A stretch of DNA of 64,000 bases from Pyrus communis (taxonomy: Eukaryota; Streptophyta; Magnoliopsida; Rosales; Rosaceae), in contig NC_084804.1 in assembly GCF_963583255.1 (NCBI RefSeq), positions 16,744,723-16,808,722 on the forward strand, read 5' to 3'. Positions 48,308 to 61,074 of this stretch are shown piece after piece (position 1 is the first letter of the stretch; each line of letters starts with the position of its first letter). A program made the translations under genes and the position numbers. The notes under the pieces are model-generated. The model did no database searches. It saw nothing but the letters and a program-made list of their open reading frames with translations, and was not told the origin of the DNA.

Positions 48308-49088
48308 ACTAAACTAATATCTAAATGGTATAACAAGTATATTAAGATAAGATTGCCATTTATTTGTATTCGATGTGTAATTAAAGTATACAGGAAGTCT
48401 AAAGAAGCTAACTCGTTTAGAAGAGTTACTTGATGAAGTTTGTTTTCAATGTTAATAAATATTTTATGTGGCTAGAGTGAAAACAAAATACTATCATCAA
48501 CAATCGTAGAAACAAGCAATTCTCATTACATCATGATGACTATAGTTCACCATTGTAGAAGGAAATGAGTGATTCAACCGCTGAAAACCTTAGCTTAGTA
48601 ATTATATCTGCAATCGAATTTAGTCTCTAAGACGTGTCTTGGTGTAACCAATTTAGCAAAATTAATATTTTATACTGCCCTCACTTGGGAGAAAGACATA
48701 CATGACACAGATACACGCCGTGGTGGCGTCCCCATGCCATTATAATGAAGATGTATAAATTTTTGTCTCCATATCCTTATTTCATTGACAAAGAATGTCG
48801 CGTGACAGTTTACTCGTGTCATGTAAGTCGTTATTCTCACTTAGAGGTTCTTGCTTAACTACGACTACTCTTTGGGCTTAAAATAGCTGGGCTCAAAAGA
48901 TTCGGGCTGCCCCAGCCCGTTAACGATTGCATATATCGACAGTTTAAAAGTTGTCAGAAATACCTATCATTCAAAACCCGCGGAGGAGGAGGAAGACAGA
49001 GTGTGTACCCCTTTGGTTTTTGTCTGTTGAGTAATGAGTTGGAACGGCTATTTTCCCAGCGCCGCCTAATCCCTGAAGCCATTCAAAA

Positions 49089-51512
49089 ATGGCTGCAAGT
49101 CTCGCTCACAGTCACAGCTCTTACCTCTACAACTCCACCTCCCCGCCACCGAGCCTTTTACGAAAACGAGCCGCTGAGCCGAAAGCAAACCAAAGCTCCG
49201 ACCAGCCGAAGTTTCCTAAGTTGGTTCGTGGAATCCGAAAACTATCAGAGAATCCGAGCACCTCGATTGAACCCCTCAACAACTATGCGCTCAAACAGGC
49301 TCTTCAAGAACATGTGGAATCTGGGTCCATAGAGGATGCACTCCGGGTGTTTGAGAAAATGTCCCATTCAGATACGTATTACTGGAATGTTATGATTAGA
49401 GGTCTCACTGATAACGGGTTGTTCCGGGAGGCGATTGGTTTTTATCATAGGATGCAAAGTGAAGGTGTTCGAGCCGATAATTATACCTACCCATTTGTGA
49501 TCAAGGCTTGTGGTGGGTTGTTGTCGTTGGATGAAGGACAAAAGGTTCATGGGAAGTTGTTTAAGGTCGGGTTGGATTTGGATGTTTATATCGGTAACTC
49601 GCTTTGTGCTGCGTATGCAAAACTTGGTTGCATAGAGTATGCAGAGAGAGTGTTTGACGAAATGCCTGTTAAAGACTTGGTTTCTTGGAATTCTATGATT
49701 GGCGGGTATGCTGCTGTTGGGGATGGTTGGAGGGCGATGGTTTGTTTTCAGGAAATGCAGGTGCTCGGTATGAAGCCTGATAGATTCAGTATGATTGGCG
49801 GTCTTAACGCTTGTGCTATTGATTGCTTTCTCCAACCCGGGAAGGAAATCCATTGCCAGGTTCTTAAATGTATGCTTGAATCAGATGTCATGGTGCACAC
49901 CTCGCTTATCGACATGTACCACAAATGTGGTAGAGTGGACTATGCAGAGAGGTTGTTTGATGAGATTTGCACCAAGAATGTTGTGGTTTGGAATGCAATG
50001 ATACATGGGTATACTCTAAATGCTCAGCCGCTTGAGTCACTTTCTTGCTTGAAAAAAATGCAAGAGGCAGATAAGTTGATTCCTGATGCTATCACAATGA
50101 TCAATTTTCTTCCCTCTTGCACACAACTAGGAGCCCTATTGGAAGGTAAATCAATCCATGGCTATGCCATTAGACGAGGTTTTCTCCCTCATATTGTATT
50201 TGAAACTGCACTGATCGATTTGTATGGTGCCTGCGGCAGGATAAATTTGGCAGAACGTATATTTGGTCAGCTAATTGAAAAGAACTTGATATCGTGGAAT
50301 AGCATGATTTCTGCATATGTACAAAGTGGACATAACAGGGAAGCCTTGGAATTATTTTGGGATCTCTTGAATGAACCGCTTGAACCGGATGCAATTACAT
50401 TTTCAAGCATCATACCTGCCTATTGTGAAGTAGCATCCATTGGGGAGCGGAAGCAAATTCATGGTTGTATCACAAAATTGGAGCACAACTCAAATACATT
50501 AATCTTGAATGCAACTGTTTACATGTATGCAAAATGTGGGTATCTGGAGACGGCGCGAGAAGTTTTTGATAGGATGATATTCAGGGATACCAGTTCGTGG
50601 AACACTATAATTATGGCTTATGCAATTCATGGGTTTGGGAGAATATCCATCGAGTTTTTCTCCAAAATGAGAGACAATGGCATTCAGCCTAATGAGAGCA
50701 CATTTGTTTCCTTGTTAATGGCGTGTAGTGTTTCTGGCATGGTTGACGAGGGTTGGAAATACTATAGCTCGATGAAAAGAGACTATGGTATTGATCCTGG
50801 AATAGAGCACTGTGGTTGTATGATCGATCTTCTTGGTCGAACAGGTAATCTTGACCGTGCCAAGATTTTTATCGAGGAAATCTCGCTGCTGCCCACAGCC
50901 AGAATTTGGGGGTCATTACTGACAGCTAGTAGAAACAACAGAAACATAGAGTTAGCTGAACTTGCTGCTGAGCATATTTTGTCCTCGGAACATGATAATA
51001 CCGGGTGTTATATCTTGCTTGCGAATATGTATTCTGAAGCTGGGAGGTGGGAAGATGTAGAACGGCTTAAATCTCATATGAAGCAAAGAGGACTCCGGAA
51101 AACTGTCGCGTGCAGCTTTGTTGAGACCAAATGTAGGCCTTACAGATTCATCAACCAAGATACGACCCACGTTGAAACCTACATGATTTATGCTGTTTTA
51201 GATTTGATTCTGAGGAAGATAGGGGAAGATAAATATGTTAACAGTATCACCAAGTTCAGACCGTTGGATTTGAAGAGAAAGAGAGCAAATTCCGCAGAGA
51301 GTCACAGTGTAAGATTGGCAATTTGTTTTGGTTTGATCTCCACAGAAATCAGACACCCCGTTGTTGTTCGGAAGAACACGAGAATCTGTGAAGAATGCCA
51401 TAGCGCTGCAAAGAAGATTTCAGAGATCACCAAAAGAGAGATAATTGTAGGAGATTCGAAGGTCTTTCACCACTTCATTGACGGCAATTGCTCTTGTCGT
51501 GATTACTGGTGA
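49089..51512 (+). CDS. PLS-class PPR protein with DYW domain, 807 aa, copy 2
   Basis: Identical to 4843-7266, including the HSV variant of the deaminase HxE motif. The site II pair lies at 48873-48893. This copy sits 5.3 kb upstream of TNL-B in the same orientation. Confidence 0.93.
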   Translation: MAASLAHSHSSYLYNSTSPPPSLLRKRAAEPKANQSSDQPKFPKLVRGIRKLSENPSTSIEPLNNYALKQALQEHVESGSIEDALRVFEKMSHSDTYYWNVMIRGLTDNGLFREAIGFYHRMQSEGVRADNYTYPFVIKACGGLLSLDEGQKVHGKLFKVGLDLDVYIGNSLCAAYAKLGCIEYAERVFDEMPVKDLVSWNSMIGGYAAVGDGWRAMVCFQEMQVLGMKPDRFSMIGGLNACAIDCFLQPGKEIHCQVLKCMLESDVMVHTSLIDMYHKCGRVDYAERLFDEICTKNVVVWNAMIHGYTLNAQPLESLSCLKKMQEADKLIPDAITMINFLPSCTQLGALLEGKSIHGYAIRRGFLPHIVFETALIDLYGACGRINLAERIFGQLIEKNLISWNSMISAYVQSGHNREALELFWDLLNEPLEPDAITFSSIIPAYCEVASIGERKQIHGCITKLEHNSNTLILNATVYMYAKCGYLETAREVFDRMIFRDTSSWNTIIMAYAIHGFGRISIEFFSKMRDNGIQPNESTFVSLLMACSVSGMVDEGWKYYSSMKRDYGIDPGIEHCGCMIDLLGRTGNLDRAKIFIEEISLLPTARIWGSLLTASRNNRNIELAELAAEHILSSEHDNTGCYILLANMYSEAGRWEDVERLKSHMKQRGLRKTVACSFVETKCRPYRFINQDTTHVETYMIYAVLDLILRKIGEDKYVNSITKFRPLDLKRKRANSAESHSVRLAICFGLISTEIRHPVVVRKNTRICEECHSAAKKISEITKREIIVGDSKVFHHFIDGNCSCRDYW

Positions 51513-51776
51513 GACTAGTTTTGTAGAAACTTCTTGTATATACACAAATATATTGCGCAACTGTGTGACAAAACATCTAGGCCTCCTTTGGTGCCTAGGA
51601 TGGATTTGAGTAGATAACTCACTAGATCCTATGTTAGTTGATAGAAGAAATACATGGCAACTTCTAAAATTTGAAGGTCTAAGATTAGTCGTGAAGGAAA
51701 CGTATCCTTCATGATTGTGCGTAAATTTGACGTCATCCGGTATAATTTGCTTTGGGTTGATGTAATCTAGTGGTCA

Positions 51777-54193
51777 AGTTGGGTCAAAATGAGGATAATT
51801 GAGATAATAAAAGGGATCTAGCCCGGAATTTATTTAGGCCAGACTCTAATTCATGTTGAAATTGTGATTTTGATTAAAATGAATCGATATTATCATGACA
51901 TTAATCACGTCAATAATTGAATCACTTTGTGGTCATATTCGCACCAATCTATTAGTATGACTAGAGTAATTCTTAAGAAGTGTGACAACATGTTATTTAT
52001 ACAAACATCATTTCTAATGGAATCTCTACCACCGTATGTACTTAAATTTGAGCATTATGTGACTTCTAATGAGGCGGAGCTCCAATTCCTGTATTAGAGG
52101 GACAAAGTAGAGTTCTTAAAATTTTCTTCACATTTGAGGACCACATAAGGGCTATCTTTATTCATTTTTTTAATCACAAATTCTGATTTTACCGTGTACT
52201 TTTTCAATTCAAATGGGCCCATCGCTTTATTTTTCTTGTTGTTTTGCACAATTATTTGGCGCAACGACCGCGACTTCCATCCCTTTTCTTCTTGTTTGCT
52301 TATTTTGCCTTCCAATTTTATATGCTTTCACGTTCTATACTCATTTCTCTAAATTATACAATTTATTTTCCTTAGTTTGTTAATTTATTTTCTTCATCAA
52401 TGGCAGGTTTAAGTAAGCTCCAAGTCCAACTAACTATTTTATATATATATATATTTATAACTAATTTAATAGTTAAATCTGTATGAACTTATTAATTCTT
52501 TTATTCATTTCAAATTTCAAATTACAAAACATAAATTACGTACTTAATCAACAAGAGTTAACTAGTAACATTACAATAATATTTCTAATTACTTATTGGA
52601 AGCATGAAAAATTGATTTGCAAATTATTTAATTATCCACTCTCCGTCCATTCCACAAGTGTTCAACGAAATCATTACAAAGAGCCATGTATCCAACTAGT
52701 AGAATTTAAATGTTTTTTTGGCCAAAATGTTTACAAAAATATTTTTCGACAACGTAATGTTAAATTAATTAAAAAAAAGTTAACACAAAAATAGAAATTG
52801 TACCTAATCAAATTATCACATAAAATCGTAAAAACCTCAAATTTAAGAATCCTTCTATAGGGACTCTTCCATTAGAGGCAATATTCTTTAAAGACACGAA
52901 GATGCCTTTAAGTTCCTAAATGGGTTTTTAAAAGTGGTGGTGGAATCCCTAAATAGGGAGTTCCATTGTAGATGCTCTAATGTCATCTCTAACCGAAAAG
53001 GCTAAACACATCCTCATCTAGAATTATAGCCTTACAAAAAGTTATTTTTAAATGAACAATGTCAGTCCATACTTATATATTATCTCTAACCGAATAAGCT
53101 AAACATAACTTTCTCAATAATTTATTAGTTTTACGTTTATACTTTAAATTTATTGATTAATTTAATTAAACGACCTTTGTCACTTAGTACTACAATCTCA
53201 TGATATTCATCTTCACTTGCAATTAAGATGTCTTAGGTTCAATTCTCACCAAAGGCGAATTTGAACTACATTATTACTAGTCTATTGTGAGGCTAAGCTC
53301 ACCCCACTCCCCTTAGTGTAGATACTATCGTTTGTTAAAAAAAAATTAAAAAAAATTAAACAACCTTGAATGTTTTCAAATCTAACCGTTGAATTTGAAT
53401 TAATAATTGCAATTAAGGAGCTTAGGTCCAAAAATGGGATAAGAAGGGGCTATATTTGGCCAACATAATGCACCTTTGGCCAAATAATGGCCTGTAAGCT
53501 TCATAAAATTATAACCGGAACAACAATTGAAGATGAAATTTTAAACAAATCAGATTATTTTTTAGTTTCAAACCTTTCCCTTCCCATTAAAGTTGGCCTA
53601 ACGGTTAGAAGAAAATTTGCAAAATGGAGCACCGTAGATAAATTTGCAAAAGTAAGCACTATAGATCTTTTGCCAAAAGCAAATCTTTTGTCAAAAGCAA
53701 AAGTGAGCATGCATGATTAGACTTGTCCTGCACTTGGGTAAATCAACGACCCAAGCAAGTCAAGTTGGGTACAACATGATCTCTCATCCAACTTGTTTCT
53801 TTCTATCTCTCTCTCTTGCGCTGGATTATTTCCATCAGGGTTCTGGAGAAGCTTCAACTCGATGAGTCTTTCATTTTAGATATCTCTAGATCCTAATATT
53901 TCCTAATCAATATCTTTTTTGATTCAGAGGTAACTTACTTAATTACACAAATTAATTACCATATAATTATAGTCTTCTCTTATAATATTGTACAACGACT
54001 GTTAATTGGTGGTGACTTTTTGGGCCTTCAGAATGTTTATAAAGCTCTCCAAGATAGAAAAGTTGATTTTTTTTTTTTTTTTGTTTGTTTGTTTGTTTGT
54101 ATGTTGTTGATGGAAGTGATTATGTTGGTGAAGGAGATTCGAATTCAGTGACCCCGGGTGCGTTCAGGGTAGATTCTAACTGAGATGTATGTC
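51777..54193. repeat. TNL 5'-region cassette, unit 1 (right copy)
   Basis: Same as 7531-9947. Its promoter-like end (53716-54186) has no TIR exon behind it. Confidence 0.85.
53178..53354 (+). mobile_element. SINE in cassette unit 1, copy 2
   Basis: Same as 8932-9108. Confidence 0.8.
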
Positions 54194-56593
54194 AGTTGGG
54201 TCAAAATGAGGATAATTGAGATAATAAAAGAGATCTAGTCCGGAAATTTTTTATTCTAATCCATGTTGAAATTATGATTTTGATTAAAATGAATCGATAT
54301 AATCATGACATTAATCATGTCAATAGTTGAATCACTTTGTGGTCATGTTCGCACCAATCTATTAGTATGACAACATGTTATTTGTACAAACATCATTTCT
54401 AATGGAATTTCTACCACCGTATGTACTTAAATTTAAGCATTATGTGACTTCTAATGAGGCGGAGCTCCAATTCCTGTATTAGAGGGACCAAGTAGAGTTC
54501 TTAAAATTTTCTTCACATTTGAGGACCAAGTAAGGGCTATCTTCATTCATTTTTTTGGTCACAAATTCTGACTTTGCCGTGTACTTTTTCAATTCAAATG
54601 GGCCTGTCGCTTTATTTTTCTTGTTGTTTTGCACAATTATTTGGCGCAACCTGACCGCAACTTCCATCCCTTTTCTTCTTGTTTGCTTATTTTGCCTTCC
54701 AATTTTATATGCTTTCACGTTCTATACTCATTTCTCTAATTATACAATTTATTTTCCTTAGTTTGTTAATTTATTTTATTCATCAATAGGTTTAAGTAAG
54801 CTCCAAGTCCAACTAACTATTATATATATATATATATATTTTTTTTTTATAACTAATTTAATAGTTAAATCTGTATGAACTTATTAATTCTTTTATTCAT
54901 TTCAAATTTCAAATTACAAAACATAAATTACGTACTTAATCAACAAGAGTTAACTAGTAACATTACAATAATATTTCTAATTACTTATTGGAAGCATGAA
55001 AAATTGATTTGCAAATTATTTAATTATCCACTCTCCGTCCATTCCACAAGTGTTCAGCGAAATCATTACAAAGAGCCATGTATCCAACTAGTTAGAATTT
55101 GAATTTTTTTTGGTCAAAATGTTTACAAAAATATTTTACAACAACGTAATGTTAAATTAATTAAAAAAAAAGTTAACACAAAAATAGAAATTGTACCTAA
55201 TCAAATTATCACATAAAATCGTAAAAACCTCAAATTTAAGAATCCTTCTATAGGGACTCTTCCATTAGAGGCAATATTCTTTAAAGACACGAAGATGCCT
55301 TTAAGTTCCTAAATGAGTTTTTAAAAGTGGTGGTGGGAGTCCCTAAATTGGGAGTTCCATTGTAGATGCTCTAATGTCATCTCTAACCGAAAAAGCTAAA
55401 CACATCCCCGTCTAGAATTATAGCCTTGCAAAAAGTTATTTTTAAATGAACAGTGTCAGTCCATACTTATATATTATCTCTAACCGAATAAGCTAAACAT
55501 AACTCCCTCAATAATTTATTAGTTTTATGTTTATACTTTAAATTTATTGATTAATTTAATTAAACGACCTTTGTCACTTAGTACTACAATCTCATGATAT
55601 TCATTTTCACTTGTAATTAAGATGTCTTAAGTTCAATTCTCATCAAAGGCGAATTTGAATTACATTATTATTAGCCTATTGTGAGGCTAAGCCCACCCTA
55701 CTCCTCTTAGTGTAGATACTATTGTTTGTTAAAAAATAAAAAAAAAATTAAACAACCTTGAATGTTTTCAAATCTAGCCGTTGAATTTGAATTAATAATT
55801 ACAACTAAAGAGCTTAGTCCCAAAAATGGGCTAAGAAACGGCTATATTTGGCCAACCTAATGCACCTTTGGCCAACTAATGGCCTGTAAGCTTCATAAAT
55901 TATAGCCTAATCAGCAATTAGAGATGAAATTTTAAACAAATCAGACTATTTTTTAGTTTCAAACCTTTATCCCTTCCCATTAAAGATGGCCTAACGGTTA
56001 GAAGAAAATTTGCAAAATGGAGCACCATAGATAAATTTGCAAAAGTAAGCACTAGATCTTTTGCCAAAAGCAAATCTTTTGTCAAAAGCAAAAGTGAGCA
56101 TGCATGATTAGACTTGTCCTGCACCTGGGTAAATCAACGACCCAAGCAAGTCAAGTTGCGTACAACATGATCTCTCATCCAACATGTTTCTTTCTATCTC
56201 TCTCTCTCTTGCGCTGGATTATTTCCATCACTGTTCTGGAGAAGCTTCAACTCGATGAGTCTTTCATTTTAGATATCTCTAGATCCTAATATTTCCTAAT
56301 CAATATCTTTCTTGATTCAGAGGTAATCTCACTTACTTAATTACACAAATTAATTACCATATAATTATAGTCTTCTCTTATAATATTGTATAGCGATTGT
56401 TAATTTGTGGTGACCTTTTGATCCTTCAGAATGTTTATAAAGCTCACCAAGATAGAAACGTTGATTTTTTTTTTCTTTTTTCATTTTTTTTTTTGTGTGT
56501 TGTTGATAGAAGTGATTATGTTGGTGAAGGAGATTCGAATTCAGTGACCCCGGGTGCGTTCTGGGTAGATTCTAACTGAGATGTATGTCAGTT
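54194..56593. repeat. TNL 5'-region cassette, unit 2, complete
   Basis: Full-length second unit, a few percent different from unit 1. It ends at GATGTATGTCAGTTG, where TNL-B-specific leader sequence begins, showing that the repeated cassette is the upstream region of the TNL gene. Confidence 0.85.
55572..55746 (+). mobile_element. SINE in cassette unit 2, complete
   Basis: Target duplications ATTAAACGACCTT (55559-55571) and ATTAAACAACCTT (55747-55759), the same pair as in unit 1. The left/right identity ends within this element at 55702. Confidence 0.8.
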
Positions 56594-56699
56594 GTATATA
56601 GGGGATTTTGGCTTAATTAAATAAATAATTTCATATTTTGTCATAGTTAACGGACCCCTTATGAATATACATGTGTGTATATGTTATGAAATAGATCCG

Positions 56700-56778
56700 G
56701 ATGGCAGGTTATGAAAAATATAAATGGATGGATTTGCAGGTTATGAAATATAAATAGTGGGGTTTGCAGGTTATTAGT
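56700..56778 (+). repeat. Short direct repeats before the TNL-B start codon
   Basis: About 30-bp imperfect units beginning GCAGGTTATGAAA and ending GG(A/G)TTT, three in a row, the last broken by the start codon. Each junction reads TTTGCAGG, like a 3' splice site. Also present before TNL-A (23498-23570). Confidence 0.6.
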
Positions 56779-59700
56779 ATGGCTTCTTCCTCTTCGTCTG
56801 CTGCTGCTATCTCGTCACCTCCAAGAAAGTATGATGTGTTTCTTAGTTTCAGAGGTGAGGACACCCGCAACACTTTCACCAGCCACCTTCATGCTGCTTT
56901 ACTTCGAAAGAAACTTCACACCTACATAGATGACAAACTTGAGAGAGGGGATGAAATCAGACCTGCCCTTCTAGAAGCTATTGAGAAATCAAAGCTTTCG
57001 GTGATCATTTTCTCAAAAAACTACGCTTCTTCCACATGGTGTCTGGATGAACTCGTCCATATACTAGGATGCAAGGAAAGGGATGGACAGTTTGTTATAC
57101 CCGTTTTTTACGACATCAGTCCACAGGATGTACGAAAACAACAGGGGAGTTATGCAGATGCATTTGCCAAGCTTGAAGAACGTTTCAAGGACTGTATGGA
57201 CAAGGTGCTTAAGTGGAGGGATGCTTTGGAGAAAGCTGCCAACCTCTCTGGTTATGACAATTCAAACAAAGCAGGGTAACTAACTTTGCACCTCTTGCAG
57301 GATTTTTTAATTGTGACCATTTGTTTCAAACAAGATTCATTAATGCAGGACTTGGTAACTATTTTTCCTTCGTGATTATTTATATTTTCCAGGACAGAGG
57401 CCGATTCCATTGAGAAACTTGTCCAAGTTATATTGAACAAATTGGATTGCAAAAGCTCAAGTAATTTAAAGGGCCTAGTTGAAATTGAAACCAAAGTTGA
57501 GCAAATTGAATCGTTACTATGCCTTCATTCATCGGATTTTTGCATTGTAGGTATTTGGGGCATGGGTGGTATTGGCAAGACCACCCTTGCTGATGTTGTA
57601 TATCACCGACTCTCTTCCATGTTTGAAGCTTGTTGTTTTCTTAAAAATGTTAGAGAAAATTCCGAAGGAAAAGACGGAATATATAACTTACGAGATAAAC
57701 TTCTCTGTAAGATTTTAGGTGATGAAAATACAAATACTGACCCTCCATCTATAGGATCAGAGCTTCTTAAAAAGAGGCTCAGTCGTACAAAGGTACTCAT
57801 TGTTCTTGATGACGTGAATGATTCAGGGCAATTAGAACTTCTAGTTGGAGATGATCTTGAGTTTGGTGTCGGAAGTAGAATCATTATAACAACTCGAGAT
57901 CGGAGCGTACTCGATGAAAAGGTGGTTGATGACAAAATTTACGAGGTCAAGGGATTGAAACTTGATGGCGCTCTTCAGCTCTTTCATTTGCATGCTCTGA
58001 AAAATAAGTCTCCTACGACAGTTTATACAGAGTTTTCAAGAAAGGTGATAGATTATATTCAAGGCATTCCATTGGCTCTTAAAACTTTGGGTTCCTTATT
58101 CCATCGCTGCGATACAGAAGAAGACTGGGATGAAGAATTGAACAGATTGAAAAAATTTCCTAGCGAAAAAATTCAGAAAGTGTTGAGACTTAGTTATGAT
58201 GGATTAGAAGAAAATGAGAAGGAATGCTTTCTTGACATTGCATGCTTTCTGAAAGGGGCAGATGTTTGTTATGCAAAAAGAATATTAGATATTCGGGGTT
58301 TCTTTGTGAAGGGAATCCAAATTCTCATGGACAAGTCTCTCATATCAATTTCAGAGACGAATTTCTTAGAGATGCATGATTTGCTGCAAGAAATGGGCCG
58401 GACAATTGTTCGCGAACAATGCAAGGACGAGCCAGGAAAACGTAATAGGTTGTGGGCTGCTGATGATGTCTATCAAGTGCTGGAGAATGATACGGTAAGA
58501 ACCAAAAATCATGAACTTTCCATGACGGGACCATGGAAACTCATTTTGTATAAGCATATGTCAACAAAAGTAGTTTTTAGTAATCTTTGCTGTACATTTA
58601 TTCTCATTATACTATTTTCTCTTGATTTCCAGGGAACTTCAACAGTTCAATGCATATCCTTTGACACGTCTAACATTACACGGTTGGAATTATGTGGATC
58701 ACCCTTCAAGAAGATGTCTAATTTGAGATTGTTGATAATTCATGATGCTCGTCACAGACTCGAGTACGAGTATGACTTTGGGTTTGGCTCTGCGTACAAG
58801 AAGAAGATTCTGGACCTTTCTCAAGGTCTTCGGTGTCTTCCCAATTCTCTCAGGTATCTTTACTGCCAGGGATACCCGTTCAAATCTCTTCCATCAAATT
58901 TTTCTCCACAAAATCTTGTTGAGCTTCGAATGCCCGGCAGCTCTGTTGGGGCAAAACTTTGGAGTAAAAACCAGGTATATATATGCTTCCTCTTCTTTTT
59001 TCTATGTTTTTTTTATAGAAGTATATATATGCTAACTTTTGTTCTTCGTATGAACTATGGTGCCTCTTGAAACCTATTCGGCCGAAGTCAATAATGTTCT
59101 TCTTTCCATTTTTCTTTACTTTGTTACAGAATCTTGGGAACTTAAAAGTGATTGAACTAAGTTTTTGCATGCATCTGACTGAAGTTCCAGATCTCTCTCG
59201 CAGTAAAAAAATTGAGCATATAGTGCTTTATGGCTGTGATAGATTGGTTCGAATTCCTTCTTATTTTAAAGATCTTGACAAGCTTAGGTGGCTGAATCTG
59301 GGAGAGTGCACAAGTCTAGAATTCTTACCAGAGCTCCCAGTGCTATGTTGTCTTGAAGCAAGTGGCTGCACTTCACTGAAGACAGTTTCAAGTTCAAGAA
59401 ATTCACTCACACAAGCTTGGGATAAATATGAATTGTTTCGAGGGCGTTTTAACTTTTTTGATTGCGGAAACTTGGATGAAAATGCAAGGACCAATATAAT
59501 GGCTGACACACAGTTAAGAATTATGCGAGTGGCAACTGGGCCATTGAAAACTCGGCAACATAAAGAAGAAGAAATTGTCATGGTCTCTCTCTCACCCACG
59601 CACGCACTAGCACACACTTTCATACCTCCTTTATGCCATTTTTTCACGTGTTGAATAATTTACTGGATTTCCATGCATCGATGTTACAGGAAATGACTTC

Positions 59701-60307
59701 ATCTATCCCTACCTGGTGTCGGACTTTAGGTAGCACCGACTCTGCTCGGACTTTAGTTAGCACTGTATGTGAAGGAAATAAAATTCCAAATTGGTTCTGC
59801 CATCAAAATGAAGGATCTTCGATAACTATCAAGCTTCCTCGAAATTGGTATTGTACAGATTTTTTGGGTTTTGCTCTATCTGTTGTTCTCCTTCACGAAG
59901 ACTCGTATGTAGATATGTTCGGTTTTGCTAGATATGTTGCTCCCCCTCGCCAATTTTATTATAAAGATGTGATGCTTGGATGCTCGTGCAATTTTAAAAC
60001 TAATAGTGGTGAAAGCCATAAAACCATTTATCCTTCCTATTATCCTTTTAAGGAAGATGAGGGAAAGCCTGGTTGTTCGCGTTTCAGTAACATATTTGTG
60101 TGGTATAGTGCGTTTGCACTTGGAGAGGGAGCAACTTTGAATCGCTCCAATTCTTTTTACGAACTTGTCACTGGGGCCTGTTTTGAGTTCAACGGCAGGG
60201 GCCTTCGCGGATTTAAGGTGAAAAGGTGTGGGATCAGCCTGCTGTATTCTGAAGATGTCGAGACCATCAAGTCGGGAGGAAATACAGGTTGGAGTAGCCA
60301 AAAATAA
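56779..60307 (+). CDS. TNL-B: intact TIR-NB-ARC-LRR immune receptor, 1003 aa
   Basis: Five exons: 56779-57275, 57393-58494, 58633-58974, 59130-59582, 59690-60307; all introns GT-AG, phases consistent, total 1003 codons plus TAA. TIR domain from Y18 (YDVFLSFRGEDTRNTF) to about 160, with the NADase glutamate E91 in WCLDEL. NB-ARC: P-loop GMGGIGKTT (222-230), LIVLDDVND, GSRIIITTRD, GIPLALKTLGS, FLDIACFLKG, MHD at 493-495. Exons 3-4 hold a short LRR region of only a few repeats (LGNLKVIELSFC, LDKLRWLNLGEC). Exon 5 holds a post-LRR C-JID-like domain (IPNWFCHQNEGSSITIKL). Such receptors sense pathogen effectors; TIR activity makes signals for EDS1 and helper NLRs. The ATG at 56779 has a G at +4 and gives the usual Ser-rich leader. 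Short LRR suggests narrow recognition or contraction. Confidence 0.93.
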
Positions 60308-61074
60308 AAAGTTTGAAATGAAAAGTTAAGAATTTGAGCTCTTCTTATTGTTTGTATTCTCATCTTTTAAGCTGTATGTAAGCCTTGTGGCCGAGGGATT
60401 CCTAATGTTAGTCTTTATTGTTGTAACGCATTGGCTCTCCAAGTAATTTATAAGAGACATTTTGATATAGGTGGTTGAATTTTGAATTTTTTATATCAAA
60501 CATCTATAGCTTTTGGCTTTTGGCTTTTTTTTTTATATTTTTTTTAACCATTGTTATCATGGGTTTAGCAGAGAAATACCAGTAGACCGCAGTATTAATT
60601 GTTATAAAAGAAACTTTTGATCAAACATTCTTTTATTAAATTTTTATATTTCATTTACTTAATTTATCATTTAATTCACAAATTAATATAAAAAAACTCC
60701 AAAAATGATGTTGCCTTATCTTATCTTCTCCTATAATAATTCGTTCCATAATCACTAGCAAAAGTGCCCCGCATGTTGCTGCGAATGCTATAAATATTTT
60801 GATAATATATATGTATATACACACACAAACACAGAACATAATTGATTGAAACTAGATTTATAGATATTGGCAATGTTCATAGCTATCAAAAGATTGAGTG
60901 TTTAATTGCTCCCTGTTCAAAAGATAGAGATTCTTGGAAGCTAAATTTATGTAAGTTCATAATTATCAAAAGATTGGCAATGTTCACTCTTTATTAGGCA
61001 TTTTCAGATTGTGAGGGAAAGAGAAGACCCGTCCCATCTTCCAGCTTCAATACAAGTGCCTATGGCGAAGCATA
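60308..61074. other. Region after TNL-B
   Basis: 3' flank and AT-rich intergenic DNA, aligned in part with 33100-33480 behind TNL-A. No gene seen. Confidence 0.5.

Larger units (their letters stand above)
44247..55702. repeat. Exact long duplicate, right copy
   Basis: Partner of 1-11456. On this side the sequence continues naturally at 55702 through the end of a SINE and its target duplication into the TNL-B promoter, so this copy has the undisturbed right end. Confidence 0.95.
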
